From Nageia nagi (Eukaryota; Pinophyta): a DNA stretch of 64,000 nt. Each line of letters opens with the position of its first letter. Position 1 is the stretch's first letter. A program made the translations under genes and the position numbers. Below are positions 11,631-24,285 of this stretch, one piece after another. The DNA lies in assembly GCA_050084985.1 (NCBI GenBank), contig JBITNC010000001.1:161138001-161202000 (forward strand), in the 5' to 3' direction. The notes under the pieces are model-generated. The model was given only the letters and a program-made list of their open reading frames with translations. It did not search any database and was not told the DNA's origin.

Positions 11631-13008
11631 ATAGTACATTAGGGGGTGGTGGAATCCCCATCAGTTTAACATATTTTGCTAAGAAAAATGAATTTTCTTT
11701 GCTTATATTATCCTTTACATTGTCTATACCTTGGGATGTTACTCTCTTGAAAAGATCAATAAATTCAATTCTTATTTCTAGAGGTAATGTATTGTGTTGT
11801 TGCAAATGACTATTAAGGAGTAAAATCTTGAATAGATACTTGTCAAAAGGTCAATCTTTCTATTTTCTATATTCTTGTAACTGAAGCTCAACTGGATCTG
11901 ACTGAACTAAATTTTTTTCTATGTTCTCTTAACTACTTAGATTAGTAGAGAAAGAACCATCATTGCCATTACTATTTTCATGTTGTTGGGAGCCTACATG
12001 CAGTATGGCATACCGTTGGTGGCATGCTACCTCATCACAGTTGTTTGAAAATTTCAAAATTTGGTTTTCAATCCCTAAATTTGAAGCATGTTGAGGGAGT
12101 TTATATTTACCTTTTACAATCATGTCTAAAATTATAAGTTTCAAATCATGATAAGAATCTATAGCATGATCGTTTTATTGATGATAAGTGCAATAAGCAT
12201 CTTCATTTCCCATTGGAGTATCACTATCTTGTATTCTTCTTTTTAATAACATAAATAAATTACTTTTAATTAGATCTCTCATAATTAGTCTTGGTTAATG
12301 TCCACTAAGTATCTCAAAGTTGGGGACCTCTTGATTGTTTGGGTTGTTCTACAATATGAGCATCTTGTGTTTTGAAAGTTATTGAGATGTTACTCTTTGC
12401 CAACATTATTTTAGTTTTGGTTGAATTTGGGGTTTAAGTTGTGGTTTTGATTGAAGTTTTGATTGAGGTTAAGAAAATATTTGATTTTATTTTTTTTTGT
12501 ATAATTTCCTTCTCAAACTTTTGTACACAATATTGCCTAGCATATGGATCTTCTAACAACTTATCTAATTCTTTCCTTAGAAATGCATGATATTTTTCTT
12601 TCAATTCAAGATCATTATAAATTCCAAACATCAAAGAGAGATTGACTAGCATATGTGCTTTACTTTTCTGAAATTGATCTTGAAGTGTCAATTTTTAAAA
12701 TGTAATATCATTAATTTCTCACTTGTCCATAGCATCCAAATTTAAATGTACATCACAATCAAATTCATCCATATAATCATTAGAAATAACATTATCATGC
12801 ACTTGATTTTCTATAATACTTGGCATATCATCATTCGTAGTAGTCAAGCATGAATTTCATAAACTTAATTCATTTCTTGTTTAGGAGGAGGTGCAAATAA
12901 ATCATTTCTACTATGCATAACATCCATTTCTTGTTTAGGAGGAGGTGCAAATAAATCACTTATCACGTTCAAACATTCAAACAAACCATTTTTAAATGCC
13001 TTATCCAT
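11631..13008 (-). pseudogene. Ty3/gypsy-type gag relic, no pol seen
   Basis: Minus-strand gag-like sequence. The start codon is at 13006-13008 (MDKAFKNGLFECLN). It is followed by a duplicated DLFAPPPKQEM motif, a charged segment (complement of 12434-12691) and a C-terminal segment AYCTYHQ, stop, NDHAID, then LKLIILDMIVKG near 12100-12200. That segment is the typical end of plant gypsy gag (Y-C-x-Y/F-H then an H-x-x-x-x-C motif, here with the Cys replaced). It ends near KLMGIPPPPN at about 11635. No pol follows. It may be a gag-only non-autonomous element or a truncated copy. Confidence 0.6.
12871..12958 (-). repeat. 34-bp direct repeat inside the gag relic
   Basis: Identical 34-bp blocks at 12871-12904 and 12925-12958 begin 54 bp apart, a multiple of three. 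Both therefore encode the same DLFAPPPKQEM motif in one frame. Confidence 0.9.
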
Positions 13009-13550
13009 GAGAGAATGCAAGAAGATGGAAAAATATTTTTATATAAAAACCTCTAGAAATCTTGATAGAAATGCATGCAAAGGGCTTAAATTAATCTCCA
13101 CAAGTTCTCTACTATGATGACCTATGAGCTTGGCAAGTTTTTAGCATAAAACTAGTTGCCAAATAGTTGCAAAATGCCTTCAAAATGTATGATTTTCAAG
13201 GTGACGTTTTCTACAAAAATATTTTCAAAATCACTTGAAATAGGCAAATCAAGACCTAGAAAAATTAGAAAAACTTTCCAATTATATGTATCTATGGTTT
13301 GGAAAAAGTTTTCTAATGCTAGATCTCATCAAATTGAAGAAAATGACATTTAAAAATTAGAGTTTTCTAGAGTGACGTTATTCAAGAAAATAATTTTATT
13401 TGAAGCAATAAAAGTTTCCAAATTAAAGAAAAGTTAATTTAACCAAAAAAGAAAACAAAACCAAGGGTTTTTAATGCAAAACTCATTAGAAAAAGTGATG
13501 CCCTAAAATGAAAAATTATAAATTTTATAAATAGTTGGGGTTCACCAAAA
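13009..13550 (-). mobile_element. Leader and primer-binding site of the gag-only gypsy relic
   Basis: Non-coding sequence between the LTR and gag. A primer-binding-site candidate TGGTGAACCCC (complement of 13537-13547) lies 3 bp inside the LTR end. The GGGTTTTTAATGCAAA phrase near 13464 and a following AAAGTGATG phrase recur near 58074-58105 beside another gypsy gag, suggesting related leaders. Confidence 0.55.
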
Positions 13551-14194
13551 TGTAGTTGCTAAATAATGCATATAATTGTTTATGGGGTTGATTAATATAC
13601 TATTGCTTTACTTTGTAAATATTGATGCATATATCAGAAATATGGCAATAACATGTAATAGGAATGCAGTAGTGTTTACATAGATTTTATATTCATTCCA
13701 TTAATCAGAAAATGCACAAAAAGATAGAGCATACATTCATGAACAAGCACACCATCGACACCCCTAGAATTGGCATGTCGTTAGCATTGTAGAATGAGCA
13801 AAATTACAAATGCAAACAAGAATGTAACAATGAGCGATTTAGTGAATAATCAATGATAAACATACATGCAAACTTACAGAGTAATAGATGCATAATATAG
13901 ATAGACAAAGCAAGTTGCAATCCTTGAAATGATCTTCAATTGATAATCCTTGTATTAGCTTGAAATGATTATTAGCCAATGATTCCACTCATGATCTATA
14001 GGTCATCAAATGATGCCTTTATATATGATACAAGTTTACATGAATTTGATATTTTGATCCCTTATACATTCCATAAGGCTTAAATACATGGCCAACACCT
14101 CTTTTATATATTTTAATCCCTTTTTAAATAATACATCATTAAGAGATTAAAATGATTTATTAAATACATAAAGGTTCATTTTGAGGTGTCTACA
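13551..14194 (-). repeat. Candidate gypsy LTR (644 bp)
   Basis: Bounded by TGTAG at 13551 and CTACA at 14194, a perfect 5-bp terminal inverted repeat, and adjoined on the left by a primer-binding-site-like sequence. In minus orientation it starts TGTAGACACCTC. No second copy was found in the window, so this is a structural call only. Confidence 0.55.
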
Positions 14195-16850
14195 CTTGGA
14201 TCATAGTATGGTTCATCATATGGTTGTAAGGTGGTCGAGGCAACCTCTTATTAATTCTAGGTGGGGGTGAAGGATACCTTTAGAGCTCATACTATAAATT
14301 TCTAGGAGAAATATTTTTTTGGTTAATTTGATAAGGATATTGATATTTATATATTCTACTATCATGTGGTGCTAGCGATTGTGATCAAATTTGACCATAT
14401 CGATCTTTACATTGCCCTTGTTCATACCTCATAATGAGGTTGTAATTATCACCATTGTTTATCATCATGGTGTTTAATAGAAGGCTTCATGTATTGCTCA
14501 TAAGGAATATATATTTTTTTATTATTTTCTTATGTTATCATGAGCCATAGTTGTCTTTTTCTAATGAATATAAGGAGGTAGTTTTTGGATTTTAAAATTT
14601 ACAATTTTACAATTATCTTGAGGTTGATGTAGTTCTTTCATGGCATGATAATGGAATTGATGTAGCTATTTTAAATATAAATAAAGAATTTTCATATATC
14701 TTCCTATAATGTTTCTTAGGATCAAGAATTAGAGTTTTTATATGTATAGACATGTGAGCGTACATAGATTGCTTAGATATTGTAGATGGTGAATCATGAT
14801 CTCTTCTTTGGTATGAGAGAACACATCGATCATATGGTAAATCATATATTACATGATTATATTTAAGTTTATAAGGAACTCTTTGAAATATGATATCAAC
14901 CAAATATGCACTAGAAGAAGGTGACTTTACTTCTTGAGAAGAATATTTTTCATACATTCATATTTTCCATAATATTATAAGTTTTTAAGAAGACTATAAT
15001 CTTTAATAAGTAATCATATTATTACTTAGAAGACTATAATCTTTAATAAGAAATCAATCTAATCCTAGGAATTCTTATAGGAATGATGTCAACAATGACT
15101 TGGTTGGGTGAATAATAGAATGAAATCACTCATTCTTAGGCCTTTTCTATGCTTACATCATCTCCAACTAGTTTCATCCTCGATAATGAGAAAGAATGAA
15201 AACTCAAATCTCCTAGGCCCCATTGTACATGACATCAACAATAGTGATTAGAACACCTAGTGGTATTGTATTCCATACCTCTTAGAAGTTTAAATAACAT
15301 CAACATCATTAGAGATTGAGCCCCAATATTTTTTGCAAGATGACATCAACAAAGTATGCCCTAACTCTTGGGTCTTGGTAGGATGATATTGCTTAACTAT
15401 GTTAGTATCACATGACCCTAGCATTGAGAAATCCCCAAGAGTTTTAAGAGATGATCTCATTCTTTTAAGCCTCACTCCTTGAGTCTTGGTAGATCATAAT
15501 TTTATCCCTGATAAAGCTAAGATAAAGTAACAATCAAAAGTTCTCATACCCTCATGTGGATGATGTCAACACTAGACCTTCAAGATGCCTAGGAAAAAGA
15601 TAATGAAGACCCCTACATCCTAGAACCATTTGATTCACCACCTATGCTTATGTGTTGACATCATCATCTTCCACATGGTATAAGGATAAGGATAAGAGCA
15701 TTAACAATTGATTTTGAAGGATTTTGGCATGGAATTTGACTGTGATACATTAAGGCATCAAAATCATAGAGATTTTTAACCAAACTGGATCCCAATAATT
15801 AAATAACCATCAGATATTTAAATATTTAAATCCATGCAAAAACATGGCCAACCACATTGGCATCACAATAAGATTGAAGAGCTTCACCTACCAGATCAAT
15901 TTTGTAAACTCCATTAAAGGTATTGACTTTGAAAATATTTAATGTTCGTACTAATATAGGTTTTTTATTCATTCGAAAGATTAGATTTTTGGAAAGATAA
16001 ACAAGTTTTTTCTCATGCATCATTGTTAATCTAACAAAGTCATGGCCTCCATGAAATAGATTTAGGCTTAGCACTTATTTTCTTTTGTAAATTTGATAGG
16101 CAATATTTATGGTTTTATCTTCCATGCATGAAGTTGACTCATTTTCTATAAACTAGATCATCATGATATTATAATGGATTTTCCCTGAGCATGTTTTCCT
16201 TTATTTTTCTATGTATGTAACTCTATGTCATATTAATGGAACCATGTTTCCCTTCTTATATTATGGTTGTTGGTTGATTTAGTCTGAGTATGGTTGTGTG
16301 TGTGGATTTCAATCTCTAGTTGTTAGTGCAATATGGGATTAGCCCTAAGTTAAAGGTTGTGGAGGATGATTTCCTTAGTGGGTTTCTTTCCAAGAAATTT
16401 ATCTTTGTAGTTGGGGTTCTTTTTGCAGGTTGTGAGTGAAGTATGAGCATGTCATCCTTCCTTGTACTGAGGCATTTAAGCTATACTTTCTTATTGTCGA
16501 TGGAGGGATTTACATGAATTTGTAGATGGTAGTTGGGTCTCTCTCATTATGGGTTTTTCTTTTTAGTTCATTGTAGCTTAGCAACTATGGATGCTTGCAT
16601 TCATAAGCCTCAAAGTTATTTACCTCTCTTTCCTACACTCTACACCTTTACTTTTTGTATTTTTTTTTCATCATTTCCCTTTATTTCCTATGACTTTTGA
16701 GCTCAAACCCAAAGCTATCCATACCTTATGGATCAATATCCATATTGTAAATTAGAGAATGAACCCAGTTCATCTAAAGCTTGGTTGATGGAGTAATTAC
16801 ATGATGCAAGTTACACTTTACTAGTCAACAATTAGGATTTGAGATTTGAA
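14195..16850. other. Unassigned AT-rich region
   Basis: No recognisable gene. The longest minus-strand frames (complement of 14613-14957 and 15826-16074) show no known motif. Between about 15070 and 15650 phrases such as ATGACATCAACAA and ACTCYTTGRGTCTTGGTAG recur, suggesting a badly eroded tandem repeat, but unit borders cannot be set by eye. Confidence 0.5.
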
Positions 16851-17990
16851 TAGATCATGAACTAGGCTATGATCACCAATATATTTCTCTCAATATTAAA
16901 ATAAAATTAACATATAATGATAACATTAGCATTAATAAGATAAAAACCATAAAGATTACTCTTAAACATAATGATATTGAGTCCCTTAAAAAGGATCTCC
17001 AAGATGTATTCAACCCACATCATAAAAATATATTCTCAATTACTAATTCATATAATAATTTCATTCTAAAATTATCTACCTACATCAACAAACACTCTTT
17101 CCAAATATCTATTATTTATAACTATCAAAAAATGAATAGATGATATGACATGGAATGTAAAGTTGTTTGTAAAAATATTAAGATTGCTTAAAATAATAAA
17201 AAGAAGCACCAAAAAATGAAAGAATATAAAAACTTAGTTATAATAAATGGGTATTTTTAAATCAACAACATGAAGAAATTTTATACCTATGCAAACATAA
17301 TCCAAAATAATTTTGGGAAAAAAAATCTAGAAAAATGATATTTGGATCTTAAATTGATACAAATAGTTGAAAATTTAAGCTCAAAAAACTTTATATTTCC
17401 CCTTTAAATATGGAAGACAATTTAAAAAATATAACATTCCAAATTTCTTAAAATCACCTTGATATTAATGATGGAATTAAGAATCTATCAAAAGATAACT
17501 TTAAAGACATCAAAGGATATTAAGAAGAAATTTTAAAAATTGGCAACTCTACACTTGCCCTTAAATCCAAACCCTTTGCAACACCTTTATTAAAGAAGGA
17601 TTTCATAAATAGTGGATTATAAGTTTTTTTTTTTAGTTATTATAGTGGAAATAGGAGTTTTGAAAGAACTTGAAAAATTTTACAACATGATATTCAACAA
17701 ACTCAAAGCACAACAAAAGGGAACAAGTTTGGAGAAAGCATCCCAAGCCTTTAAAAAATAACTATAAAAATGTAGAGCTGAAATAACCCAATAAAATTGA
17801 TCGAACTATCGATATCTTGCCTACAACAAAGTTTAAAACATGATGGGACAATGGTATAAATCCTAACACATCCTTTCACATCATTATCATGTCAGTTAGT
17901 AATTCAAAATGTAAACCAGATTTTGTAGTAAAACTCCCATCCATGAAAAAGGAGTTTGGTATCTCTCCCATGATTTGAGAGCTCCATACT
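16851..17990 (+). pseudogene. Possible LINE sequence upstream of RT
   Basis: Fragments in shifting plus-strand frames resemble the basic, Lys/Asn-rich spacer between endonuclease and RT of plant LINEs. Examples are an NNKKKHQKMKEYKNLV stretch near 17190-17250 and LEKASQAFKK near 17730. Stops are frequent. The call leans on the LINE RT at 19376 lying downstream on the same strand. Confidence 0.3.
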
Positions 17991-19375
17991 CTAGTTGCAA
18001 CTTGAGGACCTAAAAAGAAACATTCCTAGAGGAAAATCCTAAGAAATGAGCCTTTCCTTTGAGATAATATTAGAGACATACATCCTTGAGATAATCTTCC
18101 TCACAAGGCTAAATAGATCCTTAGGAGATATGAAATAAAAAAGTAATGGCTAGGCCCAACCTCATTGACACTAAAACAAAAACCCTTCTAGCTCTCCTCC
18201 TACAATGCACTAACCTCTTACAATGGTCAGGTGCAACCTCACAACTACAATAGAAAGGTATCTTTGCATATTTTATTTTTTTTGAAGACAAGAAGAGATT
18301 CCAAAATCTTTGATCATTACAACCACCCTTCTAATCATAGTGTAGATTAATGCTTGAAAGAAACTAAAACCCTAAAAGGGTTTCTCAAGGTAAAATAAGG
18401 AGTCTAAAAAATTTAAAACCCTCACATCCATTGCAACCAACCTCTAAATCATTGTGTAGATCACATCCTCACAAAATCTCATTCACCCACTATAACTACA
18501 TCTAATTACCTCAAGACAGGTCTTACTGAAATAGACACTCATTGGTCACCCAACATCTTGTAGGCATGCCACTCCAACATCCTGCATTAAGTTTAAGGTG
18601 GATCCTCTCTTGGACTTCATGGTCTTAGGCTATGAAGCACACTATCCATAGCTCCATAGAATTTGCAAGATAATAGGACATATTGCTCTTCTAATATCTA
18701 CTTTTGCTAGTAAAAAACTTTGATCCATTGACCATCCATATGGATTTGAAACCCCTAAATAGTTTCTATAGAGAGAGTAGTGAATCCAATCCCAATCCAC
18801 TATAATCGCCCTCTTAGTCACAATGTAGATCTTTGAGCCAAAAATATGAAATATTCCTACCCATAATTAAACTAGGGTTTAAAAACCCTTTAATAGCTCC
18901 CTTGCTTCCACTATCCTCAAATTATCACAACCTCTTCATCCAAAGAGTTTGCAAGGTAATAAAACACCAATATTTCCCAAGTACATCCAAAAAACAACAA
19001 AGACACACTCTAAACTATCCACACATCATCCCATTTTCAAAAACTTGACTTTACAAATCCTAGGAAATCCATCAAATTTAGAATAACAAACTAAACAACC
19101 CTCTCCATTGCTCGATACATCCCAAGTCCAATCTAATATGCATTGTGATATATTATTTATTTTCCTTGAAAAAAGAAGCCAACAATTCTTATCTTATCCA
19201 TCATCATGATCTAATATTATTTGTGTCACCTTTGTTTCAAACAATCTTTGGATAGAATCGTCTAATGCTCTTTCCTCTCATTCCTATAATAGATGATGTT
19301 TCTAGGATTCAAAACATTAGATTTTTAGGGGGTCATTGTGCTCTTGCAGATGAACCCCCTTATGCGACTTGATTG
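17991..19375. other. Unassigned segment interrupting the LINE
   Basis: About 1.4 kb of C/T/A-rich sequence without LINE similarity, inside what should be continuous LINE sequence. The phrase (A)CC(N)CTCTNARTCATNGTGTAGAT appears at about 18325, 18440 and 18805, so it may itself be a repeat. I see no terminal repeats or target duplication that would define an insertion. Confidence 0.35.
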
Positions 19376-19960
19376 TGGACTATAAGTTCAATCATACCTA
19401 TTTATAAAACTGGGGACAAGAAAAATCCATCTAACTAGATATAAAATTATTATAATATATCTTTTACTTACTAGACTTTAGTATAATGCTTTAAAAGAAA
19501 ATTAATGATTGGCTTAATGAAAAAAAAATTAAGAGCTAAATGCAAAGTCAATTTTAAGAGAAAACATTCAACAATTGATCACATCCTCACTTTTTGAATT
19601 ATTGTTGAAAAGTGTAGAAATTATAAAGATCTTTTATTTTCTTTGTGGATTTCAAAAAAGCCTTTGATATTGTTCCCAAAGGTAAAATTTTAAAGTGTAT
19701 GGATGCTATACAAATACATTCTAAACTAATATTTGTAATTTATATGATTTATGAGGAAGTTAATTGAATGAATGAATGGACCTATCAAAAGTTGTCCAAA
19801 GATAGATATATGTGATCTATATATTTATATCTTTTAAACCCAATAGGTTGTAGGACCTATCAAAAGTTGTCAAAAGATAAATATATATCGTTTATATATT
19901 TAAATGCTTATTTCTAACAAAATTATGATTCATGTTCTCACACATCTTCTATGGCATTTG
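19376..19960 (+). pseudogene. LINE (non-LTR) reverse transcriptase fragment
   Basis: Plus-strand RT of a non-LTR retrotransposon. WTISSIIPIYKTGDKKNPSN (from 19376) is RT block 1. A KRKHSTIDHIL segment near 19560-19590 follows. FVDFKKAFDIVPKGK (about 19640-19685) is the catalytic block A with its Asp. Stops and frameshifts break it between blocks. Two copies of a GGACCTATCAAAAGTTGTC phrase, about 74 bp apart (19778 and 19852), show a local duplication after block A. The 3' end is lost. Confidence 0.7.
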
Positions 19961-20611
19961 GGTGACAAGAACTTATAATAATATTTATAATTACAATTTG
20001 ATTCATGGATTCTTAAACAAAGATAACAAAAACAAGCTTGGAAAAATTTTATTATGAATCTTATTTTTTTTAGAAATAATAATTTAAATAAATAAATGGT
20101 ATATATTTATATTTGGATAAATTTTGATAAGTCCTACAAGCCATTCGAATTCAGGGATGTTAAAACACATCATTCATTCATATATGTGAAATAGCATGGT
20201 ATAAATTCTCAAGTCTCATTCGATCATATACCTTGATAAAGAGCTTGCCTTCAACCTATGAGGATGATAAATGAGTCATCGACCTTATAGAGACATTTGT
20301 ATTAGTCTTGGTGATCAAATCACTCTCTTACTTAATTTTATGAGACTTCCATCAAAGGCTTGACATCTCTCATACTAGCCTCTCCCTCACAAGATCTATT
20401 TGACTGATATTGTAATACCATCGCTTGTTTGTAAGCTATTGCAATAATGCAAAAATCATTGCTTCCTTGGATAATAATATTAGAGGAATAATCACTCTAG
20501 CTATCATTGCATGTTTATTTGTTATCACCTTTACAAGTCTAGCTTGTAGGCCCTTGAGTTGTTTTCACACCTTCATGGCTTCCTTAAAAAAGTGTGGGAT
20601 AACACCTAACA

Positions 20612-21976
20612 TGTGATGAGCCCAAGTTAGTAGCTCATGCTCATACGTGGCCTAGAAAAGGGATGTTTACTTTTACGCTTTAGATTTGACCAATTTAGCA
20701 TAAAATGGTACAAGAATACCAAAGCCTACCTAAAATTGATAGAAATGAAGCAACAAACTATAATTATCCTCAGATACCCAATGTAGGGCTTTAGGAATCC
20801 AAGTCACAAAACAAAAATGTAAAATGCTTCCTATATCCAACGTCCAAGCAAAATGAGATAATGGACAAGGATGACATCAAATAATGTAATTGCATTTGAA
20901 ATATGAAATGAGAGAACCTCAATTATAATAACTCGATTGTAGATCTTTAAGAGTGTTGTAGCGATGGTATTTTTGGTACCTAAGGAGCTTACACTAGGGT
21001 TGCCTCCAATAGGGCTATTGTAGATGGATCAAGGGCCTCACTCATCATAGCAACAGTAAGGCCAAGCCCAATTCTTCCTTACCTCTCTAACAATGGAACA
21101 ATCAAAGTTCCTCTCCCTAACGATTAGAGTAAGCAAGAGGTTAGCCTTCAATCACCTCAAGATCTCTTCAATCATCAATCTGATAAAAGGGGGGCTCAAT
21201 CATCAATTCAACATGTCTTCTATCTTCCAAGAGTATGCCTTATATAGGTGAGGTAGATCATCTTATAATCTTACATTGAGATGATCCAATGGTGTACAAG
21301 GGTGAATCGTGTGCTCATGTTGCCAATGTCCAAGATGGAGAGCCTTGGGATGAGTAAAATCACATCTAAGGGTCTAGAATGCTAGCACTGAGATGATGGA
21401 GCCCTCAATGTATCTCGATGTTAGTGCCACATGCTAGAATATCTCCGAGGGGGTGACATGAGGGTGTTGGAATGCTAGAAAGCTTAACATGAGGGTCTAG
21501 GTTTCCTTAACCCAACGACTAAGTTTGTAAGTCCTCCAATGCCTTAGGATGCTAAATATCTCTCTCTTGGTGCCATGCCTAAGCTTGAAATTTAATGTAA
21601 TACCTTGAAGTCTATATAATCACCTAGATGGATGCTCTACCTCAAAAAGGGGAGCATTAATGACAAGATGACCATCTAATGCCAATATTACAATCATCAA
21701 GGCTTAATATGCAATGCCTCATTATTGAAGACTAATATCGCATTTACAATCATAATGGCCTTGGTACCATTAAGACATCATTATTGGCATAATTGGACAC
21801 TCAACTATACTTAATATGCTACATAAAGGCCCAACATTGTACTAAACTACTCTCTAAGTGGAACTTTCAAGTAATTGGCCAAATAACTACTAAAATAAGC
21901 AAAAGTACTCCTAATCTAATGGTCCCATTTATCAATGGTGAAATGGGGAATACACCATAAAAATGGGGATATTACA
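20612..21976 (-). mobile_element. Solo LTR (1365 bp)
   Basis: Starts TGTGATGAGCCC and ends GGGGATATTACA. It sits exactly where copy A of the tandem duplication breaks, with a 5-bp flank TAACA (20607-20611) on the left and AAACA (21977-21981) on the right, one mismatch apart. The minus-strand reading CTATATAAGGC near 21235-21246 is a plausible TATA box, so minus orientation is favoured. No internal domain is present, as expected after LTR-LTR recombination. Confidence 0.7.
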
Positions 21977-23041
21977 AAACATACCTTACCATTCACTCTT
22001 AAAGGAAAAGATACTTATCCCTAATAATATTACACTAGCTCTAGTTGAGCTTTCACAAATGATTTGCCATCTCTCTCATGCAAGTGCTAAACACACATTT
22101 ATATAATAATTAGTAAATCATGCCCTCCAATAAAACAATATTAATAAAATATTACTTAAGTTGGATCACTTGGTTTCTATGTTGGATCCTTTATATTCTT
22201 CAACAAGGAACATATCATGCTTTGACCTATCCCTCCTCTTTGCCTATATGGAAGAATACCTCCAACAAAGTCCTAACCTCATCCTTGCCAGCTCTTCTTA
22301 CCCCTTATTTCTTCTAATCTATTAGCTCAAGATCAAATTGTCATGGCTAAGGACAAAATGTTATGACCTACAATGATTTTCCATATGTGAAACAACTTAA
22401 TTTTACTCTCCAAAAAACTATGATCCTAAATGTTTTATAAAAATATCTTAAAGATATAATACATGCAACAATTTTGAAATAAAAATAACAAAAAAAGTAA
22501 TTATCATGGATGCCTATCACATTAATTCTTAAATGATATTGTAATACCATCATTCCATAAACTACTGCAATAGAACAAGTATCATTGCATTCTTAGCTAA
22601 TGGTGGTGGTGGCATAGCCACTCTCATCATCAATATATATCTCTCCATTATCACCTTTACAAGCCTAATCCTTAATCCCTAAGTTGTTTTTGCATGCTAG
22701 CATACCCACCATTCATTCTTTAACAAAAAAACTTCATCCCTAATCACCATGCAATAGCTCTAAATGAGCTTCAATTGTTGATCCACCATCCTAATCATGT
22801 CAAAGCTAACTATACATTTATATAGTGAAAATTTATCATTCCCTCCCATAACAAATATTCAATAACTCACTCGTATCCATTGGTATATATGTAAGATCCT
22901 TGATATACTCCATGCAGAAGCATATCATGCTTTTTCCTCTACCTCCTCTTTGAAGATATGGTAAAACACCTACTTCCTCGTTGACTATATGGATAAAACC
23001 TCAAAAAACCTCAAAAACGAAAGAAAACCTACTCCCATTTC

Positions 23042-23188
23042 CTAGATGGAACATATTCTAGTTGGTCATGATGTGACCCTGTTTCACAGTGTCCCATGTT
23101 CAAATCCCACTAAGAGTGATACAATGTACTCCCTATAGTTGTCCCATATACTGCTCTTCGTCTCCAAAGGATGTTAATAAAATTTATT
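23042..23188 (+). mobile_element. tRNA-derived SINE (147 bp)
   Basis: Inserted in copy B of the tandem duplication, relative to copy A, between two perfect CATTTC repeats (23036-23041 and 23189-23194). A box B match GTTCAAATC is at 23098-23106 and an A-box-like TAGTTGGTCATG is at about 23059-23070, a spacing suited to an internal pol III promoter. It would be moved by a LINE. The 3' tail is short and A/T-rich. Confidence 0.72.
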
Positions 23189-23430
23189 CATTTCTTTCCT
23201 TCTTATTCCTCTATCCTACTAGCTAAATGTCAATTTGCCATACATAAGGACATAGTGTAATGACTCACAATGATTTTTCATATGATTTGTGAAACAATTC
23301 AATTTTGTTTTTCAGAAGATATTGGTATCCTAAGCTTTTTATGAAAATATCGTTAATGCTTATAATAAATACAACAATTTTGAAATAAAAATGAGATAAA
23401 ACTTAAAAACTTAATTACCATTAATTTTTG

Positions 23431-24079
23431 ACAACATCATGGATAATATTTTCTATTCATCCTTTATATTATGGAATGTTATAAATACTAAAATAACTTT
23501 TTAAAATTCAATTGTTAAAATTAGCTTAAATATTTTAAATATATATCTACAAAACATCAAGAAGTATCAATCTCAAGATGTCTATCTTTAATACTACATA
23601 AATATTATTAAATAATTCTATAAAAAATTATAAGGGAAGATGCAATAAATGTCACAAAGATATTATTTTAAAACAAATATAATAAATAACTTTAACAACA
23701 ATTAAATATGAAAGAATAATTAAATATGAAAATATAATTGTTAATTAATTTCAACCGTTCATTGATACAAATGTTATAATTGTAAATCAATTTTAACCAT
23801 TGAATTAATGTTAAACTAACACATAAATGACAAATGAACTGTCTGCAAAACTAACATATTTATAACAAATCTTGAAATTTTTTAATACCTATTTTATAAA
23901 GTTTTATCAACCCTAACAAAGTTTTGTCCCTTTTTATTTATGAGACTTGGAAGTGTTCAGTCCTTCTCTCACCTCATAATTCATCTTTCATTTTCATGTT
24001 TTCATACCTTTCTCCTTTGTCTTTTTCTTCTTGACATACATACCATCACTGGCATTGGCACTGGAACAGGCTGATTTTC
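23431..24079. other. AT-rich sequence without recognised features
   Basis: Very AT-rich, no sustained reading frame and no clear repeat structure. It forms the 3' flank of the gene relics that follow. Confidence 0.6.
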
Positions 24080-24285
24080 CAGATATAAACTTAGTAGATG
24101 TCCAGACAGAAAGCTCCAACTTGGATACCAAGGTTCTAAAATATTTGTTTACACTATACAAAGATAATTATCCATTAAAGGAATATTCATGGCCAACTCT
24201 AACTTTGCCATAAACGACTCCTGAAACTAAATAAATACATGAGCCATCCAGAGTGCCAAACAATTTCATAACCAAAGTATTTCCA
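24080..24285 (-). pseudogene. Possible EF-G/Snu114-like GTPase domain II fragment
   Basis: Complement of 24168-24285 reads LVMKLFGTLDGSC...SGVVYGKVRVG, then GHEYS and a stop. This resembles the domain II segment of the U5 snRNP GTPase (EFTUD2/Snu114; Clo/GFA1 in Arabidopsis), where a VxKLYPKSD segment precedes an xGRVYSG segment. A LVSK...SVW segment further left could be the next strand. The similarity is short, recalled rather than searched, and the frame is broken. It could be chance. Confidence 0.28.

Larger units (their letters stand above)
20404..23430. repeat. Two-copy tandem duplication, unit about 760 bp, each copy interrupted
   Basis: Copy A is 20404-20611 plus 21982-22532; copy B is about 22533-23430. 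Both start TGATATTGTAATACCATC and share, in order, the CACCTTTACAAG segment, the CACATTTATATA segment, an ATATCATGCTTT segment and a final ACAATTTTGAAATAAAAAT. Removing the LTR in copy A and the SINE in copy B leaves about 759 and 750 bp, which supports a simple tandem origin. No gene was recognised. Confidence 0.85.

Noticed and set aside
10857-13800. Recurring GCAGTATGGCAYACC/ATTGGCATG phrases at about 10857, 11998 and 13770 as a regulatory repeat
   Set aside because: Matches are short and poorly aligned around the core; not distinguishable from chance or decayed gag sequence by eye.
23042-23188. Functional tRNA gene
   Set aside because: Box A and box B fit, but no cloverleaf with acceptor pairing is evident; target duplications mark it as a SINE.
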